From assembly GCA_903889815.1 (NCBI GenBank), contig CAISYX010000363.1, positions 1 through 6,578 of the forward strand: a stretch of 6,578 nt of DNA, given 5' to 3'. The notes under the pieces were generated by a model, which did not search any database, was not told the DNA's origin, and saw only the letters and a program-made list of their open reading frames with translations. Below are positions 1-5,930 of the stretch, piece by piece. Position 1 is the stretch's first letter. The number at the start of each line of letters is the position of its first letter. This DNA comes from an uncultured Gammaproteobacteria bacterium. Lineage in GTDB: Bacteria > Pseudomonadota > Gammaproteobacteria > Pseudomonadales > Pseudohongiellaceae. The translations under genes and the position numbers were made by a program.

Positions 1-2
1 AG

Positions 3-239
3 GCGGGTGTGTTCACGTGTGTTGGCCTTGTTGACGGCGATCTGGAACACGTGCTGGCGGCAGTCTGCCCGAACATACTTTTCCCCTATGCCCGCGAAGC
101 GGTGGACTCCCTGATCGTCAAGGGCAGTTTCCCGCCGATCAACCTGGCACCGGTGAATTTCGACGCTCTGTACGTGCAAACCAAACAGCGTCAGGCTGCT
201 GAAGCCGCTGCCAAGGCCGCACAGCCCGCCGCCAACTGA
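3..239 (+). CDS. secB: Protein-export chaperone SecB, C-terminal part (5' end outside window)
   Basis: SecB is a cytoplasmic tetrameric chaperone that keeps pre-proteins unfolded and delivers them to SecA at the Sec translocase. Only the last 78 or so residues are present, about half of the usual 150-170. The reading frame is open from the window edge (AGVFT...), so the GTG at 9 is an internal valine and not a start. The segment YCPNILFPYARE of known SecB is matched here by VCPNILFPYAREA, followed by KGSFPPINLAPVNFDALY, the most conserved C-terminal block of the family. The tail is rich in Ala and Gln, a variable region that in characterised SecB proteins contacts SecA. The gene ends in TGA and converges on trmL with a 40-base gap. 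Identification is firm from motif recognition. Confidence 0.95.
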   Translation, partial: AGVFTCVGLVDGDLEHVLAAVCPNILFPYAREAVDSLIVKGSFPPINLAPVNFDALYVQTKQRQAAEAAAKAAQPAAN

Positions 240-279
240 TGTCATTCTCAGGGTTGTGCTTGCCCGGCCCTGCTGCTCT

Positions 280-744
280 TCAGTCTCCGAATGCGAAGCC
301 CTGCTGACGCAGGGCTTCGTACACCACTACTGCCACCGTATTTGACAGGTTCAGGCTGCGGCTGCCTTCTCGCATTGGCACTCGCAAAACCTGCTGCAGT
401 GGCATGCCATTGCGGATCTCGTCGGGCAGTCCGCGCGACTCCGGCCCGAACAACACCACATCGCCTTTCTGATATTGCACTTCGGAGTAGGGCCGTTGCG
501 CTTTTGTGCTGAACGCGAACAGCCGTCCCGCTGGTTTGTCCCTCAGAAAATCCTCCCAGCTTTCATGCAGGGTTACCCGTCGAGCCTCGTGATAATCCAG
601 CCCGGCACGCCGCAATTGCTTGTCTTCAATTGAAAAGCCAAGTGGCTTGATCAGATGCAGTTGAGCGCCAGTGTTGGCAGCCAGGCGGATGATATTCCCC
701 GTATTTGGCGGGATTTCGGGCTGGTAAAGGGCGATATGCAGCAC
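280..744 (-). CDS. trmL: tRNA (cytidine(34)-2'-O)-methyltransferase TrmL
   Basis: A SPOUT-class (TrmH/SpoU superfamily) methyltransferase of 154 residues, the normal size for the short TrmL/YibK/CspR proteins that lack an extra RNA-binding domain. Family knowledge: the homodimer uses S-adenosylmethionine to 2'-O-methylate the wobble nucleotide of tRNA-Leu isoacceptors. Visible motifs are the N-terminal PEIPPNTGNIIRL (about residues 9-21), LRRAGLDYHE (44-53), the AdoMet-binding FGPESRGLP (99-107) and the C-terminal knot segment RSLNLSNTVAVVVYEA (129-144). The start is GTG at 744, supported by a purine-rich AGAAGG six bases upstream and by alignment of MLHIALYQPEIPPN with the usual N-terminus of the family. 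It is a single gene, convergent with secB and divergent from the broken gene at 896. Confidence 0.95.
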   Translation of the reverse strand: MLHIALYQPEIPPNTGNIIRLAANTGAQLHLIKPLGFSIEDKQLRRAGLDYHEARRVTLHESWEDFLRDKPAGRLFAFSTKAQRPYSEVQYQKGDVVLFGPESRGLPDEIRNGMPLQQVLRVPMREGSRSLNLSNTVAVVVYEALRQQGFAFGD

Positions 745-895
745 TGGGAACCTTCTCTCGACTGGTTAAAATCTACCCGAATGTACCCGGTGATATATTT
801 TTTTGCCATATATTCTATGCACTTAACCTTCAGAATACCTGCCATAAATTGTGCCGCAAGATTGTCGAGATAGCCCAAATTTCAAGCAATTCTGT
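745..895. promoter_or_regulatory. AT-rich divergent intergenic region upstream of trmL
   Basis: This 151-base gap separates the trmL start from the first ATG of the broken + strand gene. Positions about 790-850 are much richer in A and T than the surroundings (a run of seven T at 800-810 flanked by TATATA-like words), which suits a promoter for trmL. No pair of -35/-10 boxes with good spacing stands out on either strand. A short direct repeat TACCCG occurs at 774-779 and 784-789, exactly 10 bp apart. The promoter role is inference from position and composition. Confidence 0.3.
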
Positions 896-1318
896 ATGTT
901 CAGAAGGCCGCTCGAGCGTTCTATTCTTCAGCAGCGTTTCTCGGGTCCGCAACCGCAGTTGCCGGACTTGCTCCGCTGGACACGGCGGAACCCAGCGCCT
1001 CTGGACTGGTGCGCATACCTGTTCAGATGAACGTGCGCCAAGTGGACCGGCAGCCGGTTGAGGAAGCCCTGGCACAGTGGCAGCAGAGCGCTGCCCTGGA
1101 GGCACTGACGGCATTTGCAGCTGCCAATCCACAGGCCCACCGACTTTTGCGACGAAGGCAACAACGGCACGGTGAGCGTCTCCCTCGACTTTGATGCCGC
1201 GGGAGATCCGGGCGAAGATTTCGACGATGACCCCGTGGGCGTGATCGAGTTCGGCCAGTACAAGCTGCTCGACCGCATCATCAGCTGGCAGGAAATCTAC
1301 AACCGCCCCACACACTGA
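896..1318 (+). pseudogene. Probable broken small gene of unknown function between trmL and ntrC
   Basis: I do not recognise this protein. Coding-like sequence (soluble-looking, C/G-rich third positions) runs over about 420 bases but changes frame twice. ATG 896 opens a frame reading MFRRPLERSILQQRF..., which stops at TGA 1028-1030. The next frame carries MNVRQVDRQPVEEALAQW... over roughly 1010-1140. The original frame then resumes after TGA 1106-1108, giving an acidic C-terminus (SVSLDFDAAGDP, then VIEFGQYKLLDRIISWQE) ending at TGA 1316-1318. Joined, the parts would make a protein of about 140 residues. The two shifts compensate each other, so either the gene carries two indels or the sequence has errors. 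No Shine-Dalgarno is visible before ATG 896, so the start is uncertain. A small gene in this slot is plausible because Pseudomonas has a hypothetical gene between trmL and ntrC. It could alternatively be chance open sequence. Confidence 0.45.
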
Positions 1319-1343
1319 CCGACGCAGGGCGTGGGACGGTCAG
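1315..1343. terminator. Hairpin at the convergent junction with ntrC (possible terminator)
   Basis: CTGACCG (1315-1321) and CGGTCAG (1337-1343) form a perfect 7-bp inverted repeat. Inside it ACGC (1322-1325) and GCGT (1329-1332) can pair across a 3-base loop, leaving a 4-base bulge (GGGA). The structure overlaps the stop of the broken gene and lies six bases beyond the ntrC stop, where a two-way terminator would be expected. There is no T run on either side, so it is not a canonical intrinsic terminator. Confidence 0.35.
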
Positions 1344-1349
1344 GGCAAC

Positions 1350-2771
1350 TCAGTCCTGATCGTCATGGCCCTCGTCCATCTCGAGTTCCTTGATCTTGCG
1401 GGTCAAGGTGTTGCGCCCCCAGCCCAGCAGCAATGCGGCATCGCGACGACGTCCTGCCGTGTGCTTCAGAGCCACCTCAATCATGGTGCGCTCAAATACC
1501 GGCGTGGCCTGATTGAGAATCTCCCGGTGTCCCAGATTGAGTTCCTGATCGGCCCAGTTGTAGAGCAGCTGCGACCAGCTCCCCGAGCTGCTGCTCTGCG
1601 CCTGCGTTTCCAGTAGTTCCGGTGGCAGATCGTCGATGTGCACCTCGCGACTGGAGGCCATTACAGTGATCCAGCGACAGAAGTTCTCTAGCTGACGCAC
1701 GTTGCCGGGCCAGTTCAGCCCCGTCAGATATTTCTCGGTTTCCGGACGCAGTACTTTGGGCTCTGCTTCCAGTTCCACGGCGGCTTTGGCGAGGAAATGC
1801 TGGGCCAGGCGCGGAATGTCTTCGCGCCGGTCGCGCAGTCTCGGAATGTGTATGCGGATAACGTTCAGGCGGTGGAAAAGGTCTTCCCGGAACAGGTGTT
1901 TTGACACCAGAGATTCCAGATTCTGGTGGGTTGCGGCAATGATGCGCACGTCTACCTTGATCGGGGTATGTCCGCCCACGCGATAGAATTCGCCGTCGGA
2001 CAGGACCCGCAGCAAGCGCGTCTGCGTTTCGGGGGGCATGTCGCCGATCTCGTCCAGGAACAGCGTGCCGCCGTTGGCCTGTTCGAAGCGTCCCGTGCGC
2101 TGTGCCGTGGCGCCGGTGAAGGCGCCCTTCTCATGACCGAAGAGTTCGGACTCGATCAGATCCTTGGGGATGGCGGCCACGTTCAGAGCGATGAACTGGT
2201 TCTTCTTGCGAGGGCTGTGGCGATGCAGGGCATGGGCCACCAATTCCTTGCCCGTGCCGGATTCCCCGTTGATAAGCACGGTGATATTGGACTGTGACAG
2301 ACGGCCAATGGCGCGGAAGACTTCCTGCATGGCCGGCGCTTCGCCGATGATGTCCTTGCGGCTTTCGAGCGCCGGCGTGGGCACTTCCACATTTTTCTCG
2401 CGGGCATGTTCCAGCGCCCGGACCGTCATGGCCACCGCTTCGTCGATGTCGAAGGGTTTGGGCAGATATTCGAACGCGCCTCGGCTGTAGGACGATACCG
2501 CGCTGTCCAGATCAGAGTGGGCCGTCATGATGATCACTGGCAGCAGCGGGTATTGATCATGCACGGTGGACAGCAGGTCCAGCCCGTTGATGCCGGGCAT
2601 GCGGATGTCGCTGATGATGGCGTCAGGACGCTCCCTCTCCAGGCGGTGCAGAAGGTCTTCACCATTCTCGAAGCATTGTGTATGCAGCCCGGTTTTGGTC
2701 AGGGATTTCTCCAGTACCCAGCGGATTGACTTGTCGTCATCCAGTACCCAGACGGAGTTGTGCTTGCTCAT
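1350..2771 (-). CDS. ntrC: Nitrogen regulation response regulator NtrC (sigma-54 activator)
   Basis: Cytoplasmic two-component response regulator, 473 residues, close to enteric GlnG (469). Phosphorylated NtrC binds enhancer DNA and uses ATP hydrolysis to open sigma-54 promoters such as that of glnA. Domains in order: receiver (about 1-120) with acidic pocket D11-D13, phosphoacceptor D55 in SDIRMPG, T83 and K105; AAA+ domain (about 140-370) with Walker A GESGTGKE (169-176), the sigma-54-contacting GAFTGA (216-221), Walker B TLFLDEIGD (236-244) and arginine-rich FREDLFHRL; and a Fis-type helix-turn-helix at the C-terminus (AGRRRDAALLLGWGRNTLTRK). All key residues are intact. The ATG at 2771 overlaps the ntrB stop (ATGA), with AGGA about 10 bases upstream inside ntrB, so the two are co-transcribed and probably translationally coupled. 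The acidic tail EGHDDQD is a minor peculiarity. Confidence 0.97.
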   Translation of the reverse strand: MSKHNSVWVLDDDKSIRWVLEKSLTKTGLHTQCFENGEDLLHRLERERPDAIISDIRMPGINGLDLLSTVHDQYPLLPVIIMTAHSDLDSAVSSYSRGAFEYLPKPFDIDEAVAMTVRALEHAREKNVEVPTPALESRKDIIGEAPAMQEVFRAIGRLSQSNITVLINGESGTGKELVAHALHRHSPRKKNQFIALNVAAIPKDLIESELFGHEKGAFTGATAQRTGRFEQANGGTLFLDEIGDMPPETQTRLLRVLSDGEFYRVGGHTPIKVDVRIIAATHQNLESLVSKHLFREDLFHRLNVIRIHIPRLRDRREDIPRLAQHFLAKAAVELEAEPKVLRPETEKYLTGLNWPGNVRQLENFCRWITVMASSREVHIDDLPPELLETQAQSSSSGSWSQLLYNWADQELNLGHREILNQATPVFERTMIEVALKHTAGRRRDAALLLGWGRNTLTRKIKELEMDEGHDDQD

Positions 2772-3988
2772 GATTGCCGGTCCTGTGTCTCTGCCAACTT
2801 GCGTTTGCCCCGCGCGTTGGGCGCCACGGGGATGTAGATTGCGAAACGCGTATGCCCTGGTTTACTGTCACATTCGATCATGCCCTTGTGCTGGTTGATG
2901 ATGGAATGGGCGATCGAGAGTCCCAACCCAGTGCCTTCCGCACGCCCGCTGATCATCGGGTAGAAAATGCTGCCGATCAGGTCCTCCGGAATGCCCGGTC
3001 CGTTGTCGATCACTTCGATCCTTGCGGCCAGGCGATGGAATACCGAACCGATCGTGATGTTGCGCAACACGCGTGTGGTCAGCAGTATCCTGCCGGAGCT
3101 GTGCCGCACGTTCGGGCTCTCCAGCGCCTGCATTGCATTGCGCACGATGTTCAGTACTGCCTGAATCATTTGTTCCGAGTCAGCCATGACATCCGGAATG
3201 CTCGGGTCGTAGTTGCGTTCGATGCGGATGTCCTTGTCCATCACTTCCACTTCGATGAGGCTGCGTACCCGTTCAACCACTTCATGGATATTGATGGCCC
3301 GCAGCTCTGGCGGTTTGCGCGTCCCCACCAGGCGATCCACCAGCTTGTGCAGACGATCGGCCTCTTCAATGATCACATTGGTGTAATCCGTAAGCTCGCC
3401 GTCAGGCAACTCGCGGGCCAGCAACTGGGCGGCCCCACGGATGCCACCCAGGGGGTTCTTGATTTCATGGGCCAGCCCCCGGACCAGTTCGCGGGTGGTC
3501 TCGTGCGTGCTGACCAGCGCTTCTTCCTTGCTGATGCGCTCGGCATAATTGATGGCCTGAATCTCCATCAGGATATGTGCGTCCTCCAGGTCGATCAGCG
3601 GCGTGATGGTGTAGTCCACGCTGATGGTGCGCCCCTGCAGCATGGTCAGCTCCGCCTTGCGCTTGGTGAAGCTGTGGTGACTGTTCTGGGCGTTCTGGAT
3701 GTCGGCAATGTCCTGGGCAGCGCCCAAGAAGATGTCGCCAATCCACGCCTTGTAGATCTGCCTGCCACTGATGGCGAGCGTGCTTTCGGCCGCCAGATTG
3801 ATATAGGACAGGCGCAGCTCCTGATCGAAAACGATCACGCCAGTGCTCAGGTTGTCCAGTAGTCGCTTGTGGAGGTTCTCGATAGCCAAATTTGCTGCTC
3901 TTTGGCGGTGCAGCAATGCTGCGACTCGCGCTTGGTTTTGGGTGACCATGCAATAAGCAAACCAATCGGCGTGATAGCCTGAATTCAC
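2768..3988 (-). CDS. ntrB: Nitrogen regulation sensor histidine kinase NtrB
   Basis: Cytoplasmic (no membrane segment) histidine kinase/phosphatase that controls NtrC and in known systems is switched by the PII protein. The GTG start at 3988 gives 406 residues. A PAS-like sensor region (about 40-150) is followed by the H box GLAHEIKNPLGGIRGAAQLL with phosphoacceptor H174, N box NIVRNAMQAL (N284), G1 box DNGPGIP (328-334) and G2 box GTGLGLSI (352-359), all typical of NtrB/GlnL. Enteric GlnL is about 350 residues, and its sensor core begins some 30 residues nearer the start, so this N-terminus is long. An in-frame ATG at 3949 (393 residues) and a TTG at 3889 (373 residues) are alternatives. None of the three has a good Shine-Dalgarno, so the start is unresolved. 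The gene lies downstream of glnA beyond a terminator and an NtrC operator, and overlaps ntrC by four bases. Confidence 0.95.
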   Translation of the reverse strand: MNSGYHADWFAYCMVTQNQARVAALLHRQRAANLAIENLHKRLLDNLSTGVIVFDQELRLSYINLAAESTLAISGRQIYKAWIGDIFLGAAQDIADIQNAQNSHHSFTKRKAELTMLQGRTISVDYTITPLIDLEDAHILMEIQAINYAERISKEEALVSTHETTRELVRGLAHEIKNPLGGIRGAAQLLARELPDGELTDYTNVIIEEADRLHKLVDRLVGTRKPPELRAINIHEVVERVRSLIEVEVMDKDIRIERNYDPSIPDVMADSEQMIQAVLNIVRNAMQALESPNVRHSSGRILLTTRVLRNITIGSVFHRLAARIEVIDNGPGIPEDLIGSIFYPMISGRAEGTGLGLSIAHSIINQHKGMIECDSKPGHTRFAIYIPVAPNARGKRKLAETQDRQS

Positions 3989-4023
3989 CGGGTTTGCAGG
4001 ATAAGGAGCGTATTTTCTGCTCG

Positions 4024-4052
4024 ACTATGCACCACTATGGTGCAAACAACAA
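4024..4052 (-). promoter_or_regulatory. Candidate sigma-70 promoter of ntrBC
   Basis: On the - strand, TTGTTG (4052-4047, 3/6 of TTGACA) is separated by 17 bases from CATAGT (4029-4024, 4/6 of TATAAT). The boxes are weak but the spacing is ideal, and the perfect NtrC operator fills almost the whole spacer and overlaps the -10 box. Bound NtrC would therefore block RNA polymerase. Transcription would start near 4017, giving a short leader to ntrB. The promoter call is inference; the operator is much firmer. Confidence 0.35.
4028..4044. promoter_or_regulatory. NtrC operator upstream of ntrBC (perfect palindrome)
   Basis: TGCACCA-CTA-TGGTGCA is a perfect dyad and matches the known NtrC consensus TGCACCA-N3-TGGTGCA at every position. 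It lies 40 bases before the GTG and 79 bases before the ATG candidate start of ntrB, just past the glnA terminator. In E. coli a site of this kind at the glnL promoter mediates repression of glnLG by its own product; the same autoregulation is inferred here. Confidence 0.85.
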
Positions 4053-4115
4053 CAATAGTGTGTTCCAGAATGGCAAGCGCGCTCCATGCCATGCCCTGTT
4101 TTCTGCAGGCAAAAA

Positions 4116-4141
4116 AAAGCCCGGCACAGTGGCCGGGCTTT
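4116..4141 (-). terminator. Intrinsic terminator of glnA
   Basis: AAAGCCCGGC (4116-4125) and GCCGGGCTTT (4132-4141) form a perfect 10-bp stem with a 6-base loop. Read on the - strand, it is followed by an unbroken run of T (A4111-A4118 on the + strand), giving a classic rho-independent terminator. It begins 26 bases after the glnA stop and separates glnA from ntrBC, so ntrBC would depend on read-through or on its own promoter. Confidence 0.93.
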
Positions 4142-4167
4142 CGGGGTTACTGCTTGTAGGCGCTGGA

Positions 4168-5577
4168 TTACACGCTGTAGTACATATCGAACTCAACCGG
4201 GTGAGTGGACATGTTCAGACGTGTGCAGTCCTGCAGCTTCAGTTCGATGTAGGCATCGATCAGGTCGTCGCAGAATACGCCGCCATGCTTGAGGAAGTCG
4301 CGGTCCTTGTCCAGGGAGTCCAGCGCTTCGTCCAGGGAGTAGCAGACGCGCGGGATCAGCGCTTCTTCTTCCGGCTCGAGGTCGTAGAGGTCCTTGGTCG
4401 CAGCTTCGCCCGGGTGAATCTTGTTCTTGATACCGTCGATGCCAGCCATCAGCATGGCTGCGAAGAACAGGTAGGGGTTGGCTGTCGGATCACCGAAGCG
4501 CACTTCAATACGGACTGCGCGCGGGTTGCCGCCCAGAATGTAAGGGATGCGGATGGCAGCAGATCGGTTGCGTGACGAGTAGGCCAGCAGTGTCGGCGCT
4601 TCGAAGCCCTTCACCAGACGCTTGTAAGAGTTGGTGGAGGCGTTGCCGAAGGCGTTCAACGCCTTGGCGTGCTTGATGATGCCGCCGATGTAGTACAGGG
4701 CTTCCATGGAGAGACCGGCGTACTGGTCGCCTGCGAACACGTTCTTGCCATCCTTGGAGATGGACTGGTGCACGTGCATGCCGCTGCCGTTGTCACCTAC
4801 CAGAGGCTTGGGCATGAAGGTGGCGGTCTTGCCGTAGGCATCAGCAGTGTTGTGCACGCAGTACTTCAGAATCTGGACTTCATCCGCCTTCTTCACCAGG
4901 GTGTTGAATTTGGCGCCGATTTCCAGCTGGCCGGCGTTGCCGACTTCGTGGTGGTGCAGTTCGATGACCAGACCCATTTCAGTCATGGTGTCGCACATGG
5001 CGCAACGCAGGTCCTGGAAGGAGTCGATTGGTGGAACCGGGAAGTAGCCGCCTTTGACTTTCGGACGGTGGCCCTTGTTGCCGCCTTCGATGGCCTTGTC
5101 TGAGGACCAGGCCGCTTCATCCGAGCCGATCTCAAAGAAAGAGCGGTGCATTTCAGTCTTCCACTTAACTTCGTCGAAGACGAAGAACTCTGGCTCCGGG
5201 CCGAAGAAAGCCTTGTCACCGATGCCTGTGGACTTCAAATACTCTTCTGCGCGACGGGCCACGGAGCGTGGGTCACGGTTGTAACCCTGCATGGTCTTGG
5301 GCTCGATGATGTCGCAGGTGATGTTCAGTTGCGGATCGTCGGAGAAGGGGTCCATGACGGCAGTGCTGTCATCCGGACGCAGGATCATGTCGGACTCGTT
5401 GATGCCTTTCCAGCCAGCGACGGAAGAACCGTCGAACATCACGCCTTCCATGAAGGTCTCGTCCACAACGGCGGCCGGGAAAGTCACGTGCTGTTCTTTG
5501 CCCTTGGTGTCTGTAAAACGGAGGTCAACCCACTTTACGTCGTTTTCTTTAATCAGTTTCAGAGTCTTTTCAGACAT
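4168..5577 (-). CDS. glnA: Glutamine synthetase type I (GlnA)
   Basis: Cytoplasmic dodecameric enzyme that makes glutamine from glutamate, ammonia and ATP, the main ammonia-assimilating step. Length is 469 residues, the same as the E. coli enzyme. The beta-grasp N-domain carries DGSSVAGWKGINESDM (49-64, the Asp-50 loop). Catalytic-domain motifs are GPEPEFFVFD (126-135, metal-binding glutamates), NGSGMHVHQS (263-272), the Glu flap near E326 and NRSAAIRIP (337-345, substrate/phosphate-binding arginines). DLYDLEPEEE places Y398 at the site adenylylated by GlnE in proteobacteria, so the enzyme is likely of the covalently regulated class. The ATG at 5577 has GGAGG at 5589-5585, seven bases upstream. 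It is transcribed alone under the predicted sigma-54 promoter and ends at a strong terminator. All hallmark residues are present. Confidence 0.98.
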   Translation of the reverse strand: MSEKTLKLIKENDVKWVDLRFTDTKGKEQHVTFPAAVVDETFMEGVMFDGSSVAGWKGINESDMILRPDDSTAVMDPFSDDPQLNITCDIIEPKTMQGYNRDPRSVARRAEEYLKSTGIGDKAFFGPEPEFFVFDEVKWKTEMHRSFFEIGSDEAAWSSDKAIEGGNKGHRPKVKGGYFPVPPIDSFQDLRCAMCDTMTEMGLVIELHHHEVGNAGQLEIGAKFNTLVKKADEVQILKYCVHNTADAYGKTATFMPKPLVGDNGSGMHVHQSISKDGKNVFAGDQYAGLSMEALYYIGGIIKHAKALNAFGNASTNSYKRLVKGFEAPTLLAYSSRNRSAAIRIPYILGGNPRAVRIEVRFGDPTANPYLFFAAMLMAGIDGIKNKIHPGEAATKDLYDLEPEEEALIPRVCYSLDEALDSLDKDRDFLKHGGVFCDDLIDAYIELKLQDCTRLNMSTHPVEFDMYYSV

Positions 5578-5584
5578 TCTTGAT

Positions 5585-5589
5585 CCTCC
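5585..5589 (-). promoter_or_regulatory. Ribosome binding site of glnA
   Basis: GGAGG on the - strand, with a 7-base spacer to ATG 5577. It is the strongest Shine-Dalgarno in the window and fixes the glnA start, in contrast to ntrB, where none is seen. Confidence 0.85.
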
Positions 5590-5715
5590 GTGAGATCGAG
5601 AAATGGACGGCTGGCGTCACGGTTTAATGGCTGGAGCCGCCGAGACATTCGGGGATCCCTTGAAAGCCTTGCTTGCTCTTGTCTGCCTTTTTTTAGCGCT
5701 CGTTCGCGGGCTGCT

Positions 5716-5768
5716 GCTTGCGCCTTGCTCAACAAGTAAGTTTTGCGGACCTATAATAGCGCGCAAGC
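5716..5768 (-). other. Inverted repeat in the glnA leader
   Basis: GCTTGCGC (5716-5723) and GCGCAAGC (5761-5768) are perfectly complementary 8-base arms 37 bases apart. Just inside the left arm, CTTG (5724-5727) and CAAG (5733-5736) make a second small hairpin with a 5-base loop. The element falls near the 5' end of the roughly 200-base leader implied by the sigma-54 promoter. It could shape mRNA stability or translation. No known riboswitch is recognised and no T run follows it on the - strand. Confidence 0.3.
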
Positions 5769-5789
5769 GGGACTTGTGTGCAGGGGTGG

Positions 5790-5805
5790 AGCAAAATATA
5801 TGCCA
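5790..5805 (-). promoter_or_regulatory. Sigma-54 promoter of glnA
   Basis: On the - strand TGGCATATATTTTGCT fits the sigma-54 consensus TGGCACR-N4-TTGCW with correct spacing: GG (5804-5803), ten bases, then GC (5792-5791), with TTGCT complete. It lies upstream of glnA, the classic NtrC/sigma-54 target, with paired NtrC-like sites about 100-140 bp further upstream. The start of transcription would be near 5780, leaving a leader of about 200 bases before the ATG. Confidence 0.85.
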
Positions 5806-5815
5806 CCCGGCGAAT

Positions 5816-5849
5816 GCCCGCAAACCGAGTAAATCCGGCTTCTGCGGGC
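5816..5849. repeat. Inverted repeat between the NtrC sites and the sigma-54 promoter
   Basis: GCCCGCA (5816-5822) and TGCGGGC (5843-5849) are perfect 7-base arms, with further partial pairing of AACCG with CGG and TT inside the 20-base spacer. It lies in the DNA that would loop when NtrC contacts polymerase. It is not a terminator, since no T run follows on either strand. Its role is unknown; it could bind another regulator or form a cruciform. Confidence 0.4.
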
Positions 5850-5877
5850 GAGTATCAAAAAAGGCCGCCCCACGCAA

Positions 5878-5894
5878 CGCACCATAACAATGCA
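5878..5894. promoter_or_regulatory. NtrC-like enhancer site, promoter-proximal
   Basis: CGCACCA-TAA-CAATGCA matches TGCACCA-N3-TGGTGCA at 10 of 14 defined positions: one nearly perfect half-site and one keeping only TGCA. Its centre (5886) is about 106 bp upstream of the inferred glnA start, close to the position of the proximal strong NtrC site at E. coli glnA. Confidence 0.6.
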
Positions 5895-5899
5895 ATAAA

Positions 5900-5930
5900 A
5901 TTCTAAGCGCACCATAAACGATCACTGCAA
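5900..5930 (-). promoter_or_regulatory. Possible upstream sigma-70 promoter of glnA
   Basis: On the - strand, TTGCAG (5930-5925) and TAGAAT (5905-5900, 5/6 of TATAAT) are separated by 19 bases and span the distal NtrC-like site. In E. coli a weak sigma-70 promoter (glnAp1) overlaps the NtrC sites and is repressed by NtrC. The arrangement fits that model, but the -35 box is poor and the spacer is long. Confidence 0.25.
5908..5924. promoter_or_regulatory. NtrC-like enhancer site, promoter-distal
   Basis: CGCACCA-TAA-ACGATCA keeps one strong half-site (CGCACCA) and only 3 of 7 positions of the other. The ten bases CGCACCATAA are repeated exactly from the proximal site, 30 bp away (about three helical turns), so both would face the same side of the DNA and could bind NtrC cooperatively. 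The centre is about 136 bp upstream of the inferred glnA start. Confidence 0.5.

Noticed and set aside
249..272. CAGGG/CCCTG inverted repeat between secB and trmL as a terminator
   Set aside because: The stem has only 5 bp with a 14-base loop and no T run, too weak to call.
830..1315. A 161-codon open frame on the - strand between trmL and ntrC
   Set aside because: It has no family resemblance, no Shine-Dalgarno support was found, and it lies opposite + strand sequence that looks more like real coding DNA.
2774..3862. A 362-codon open frame on the + strand opposite ntrB
   Set aside because: It is antisense to a clear histidine kinase with all boxes intact. Its His/Val/Asp-rich product has no recognisable domain and is explained by the codon bias of ntrB.
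4076..4091. Sigma-54-like sequence (TGGCATG...GC on the - strand) downstream of the glnA terminator
   Set aside because: GG and GC are correctly spaced, but the TT before GC is absent and the NtrC site lies downstream of it, a poor arrangement for activation.
3994..4575. A 193-codon + strand frame starting near the ntrB promoter
   Set aside because: It runs through the glnA terminator and then antisense to the glnA 3' end, with low-complexity, unfamiliar sequence.
5752..5757. TATAAT on the + strand in the glnA leader
   Set aside because: No acceptable -35 box at 16-18 bases upstream and no gene downstream on that strand; the word is also part of a short palindrome.
5853..5865. IHF-like site (TATCAA followed by an A tract) between the NtrC sites and the glnA promoter
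   Set aside because: The TTR part of the consensus is missing, so only half of the site matches.
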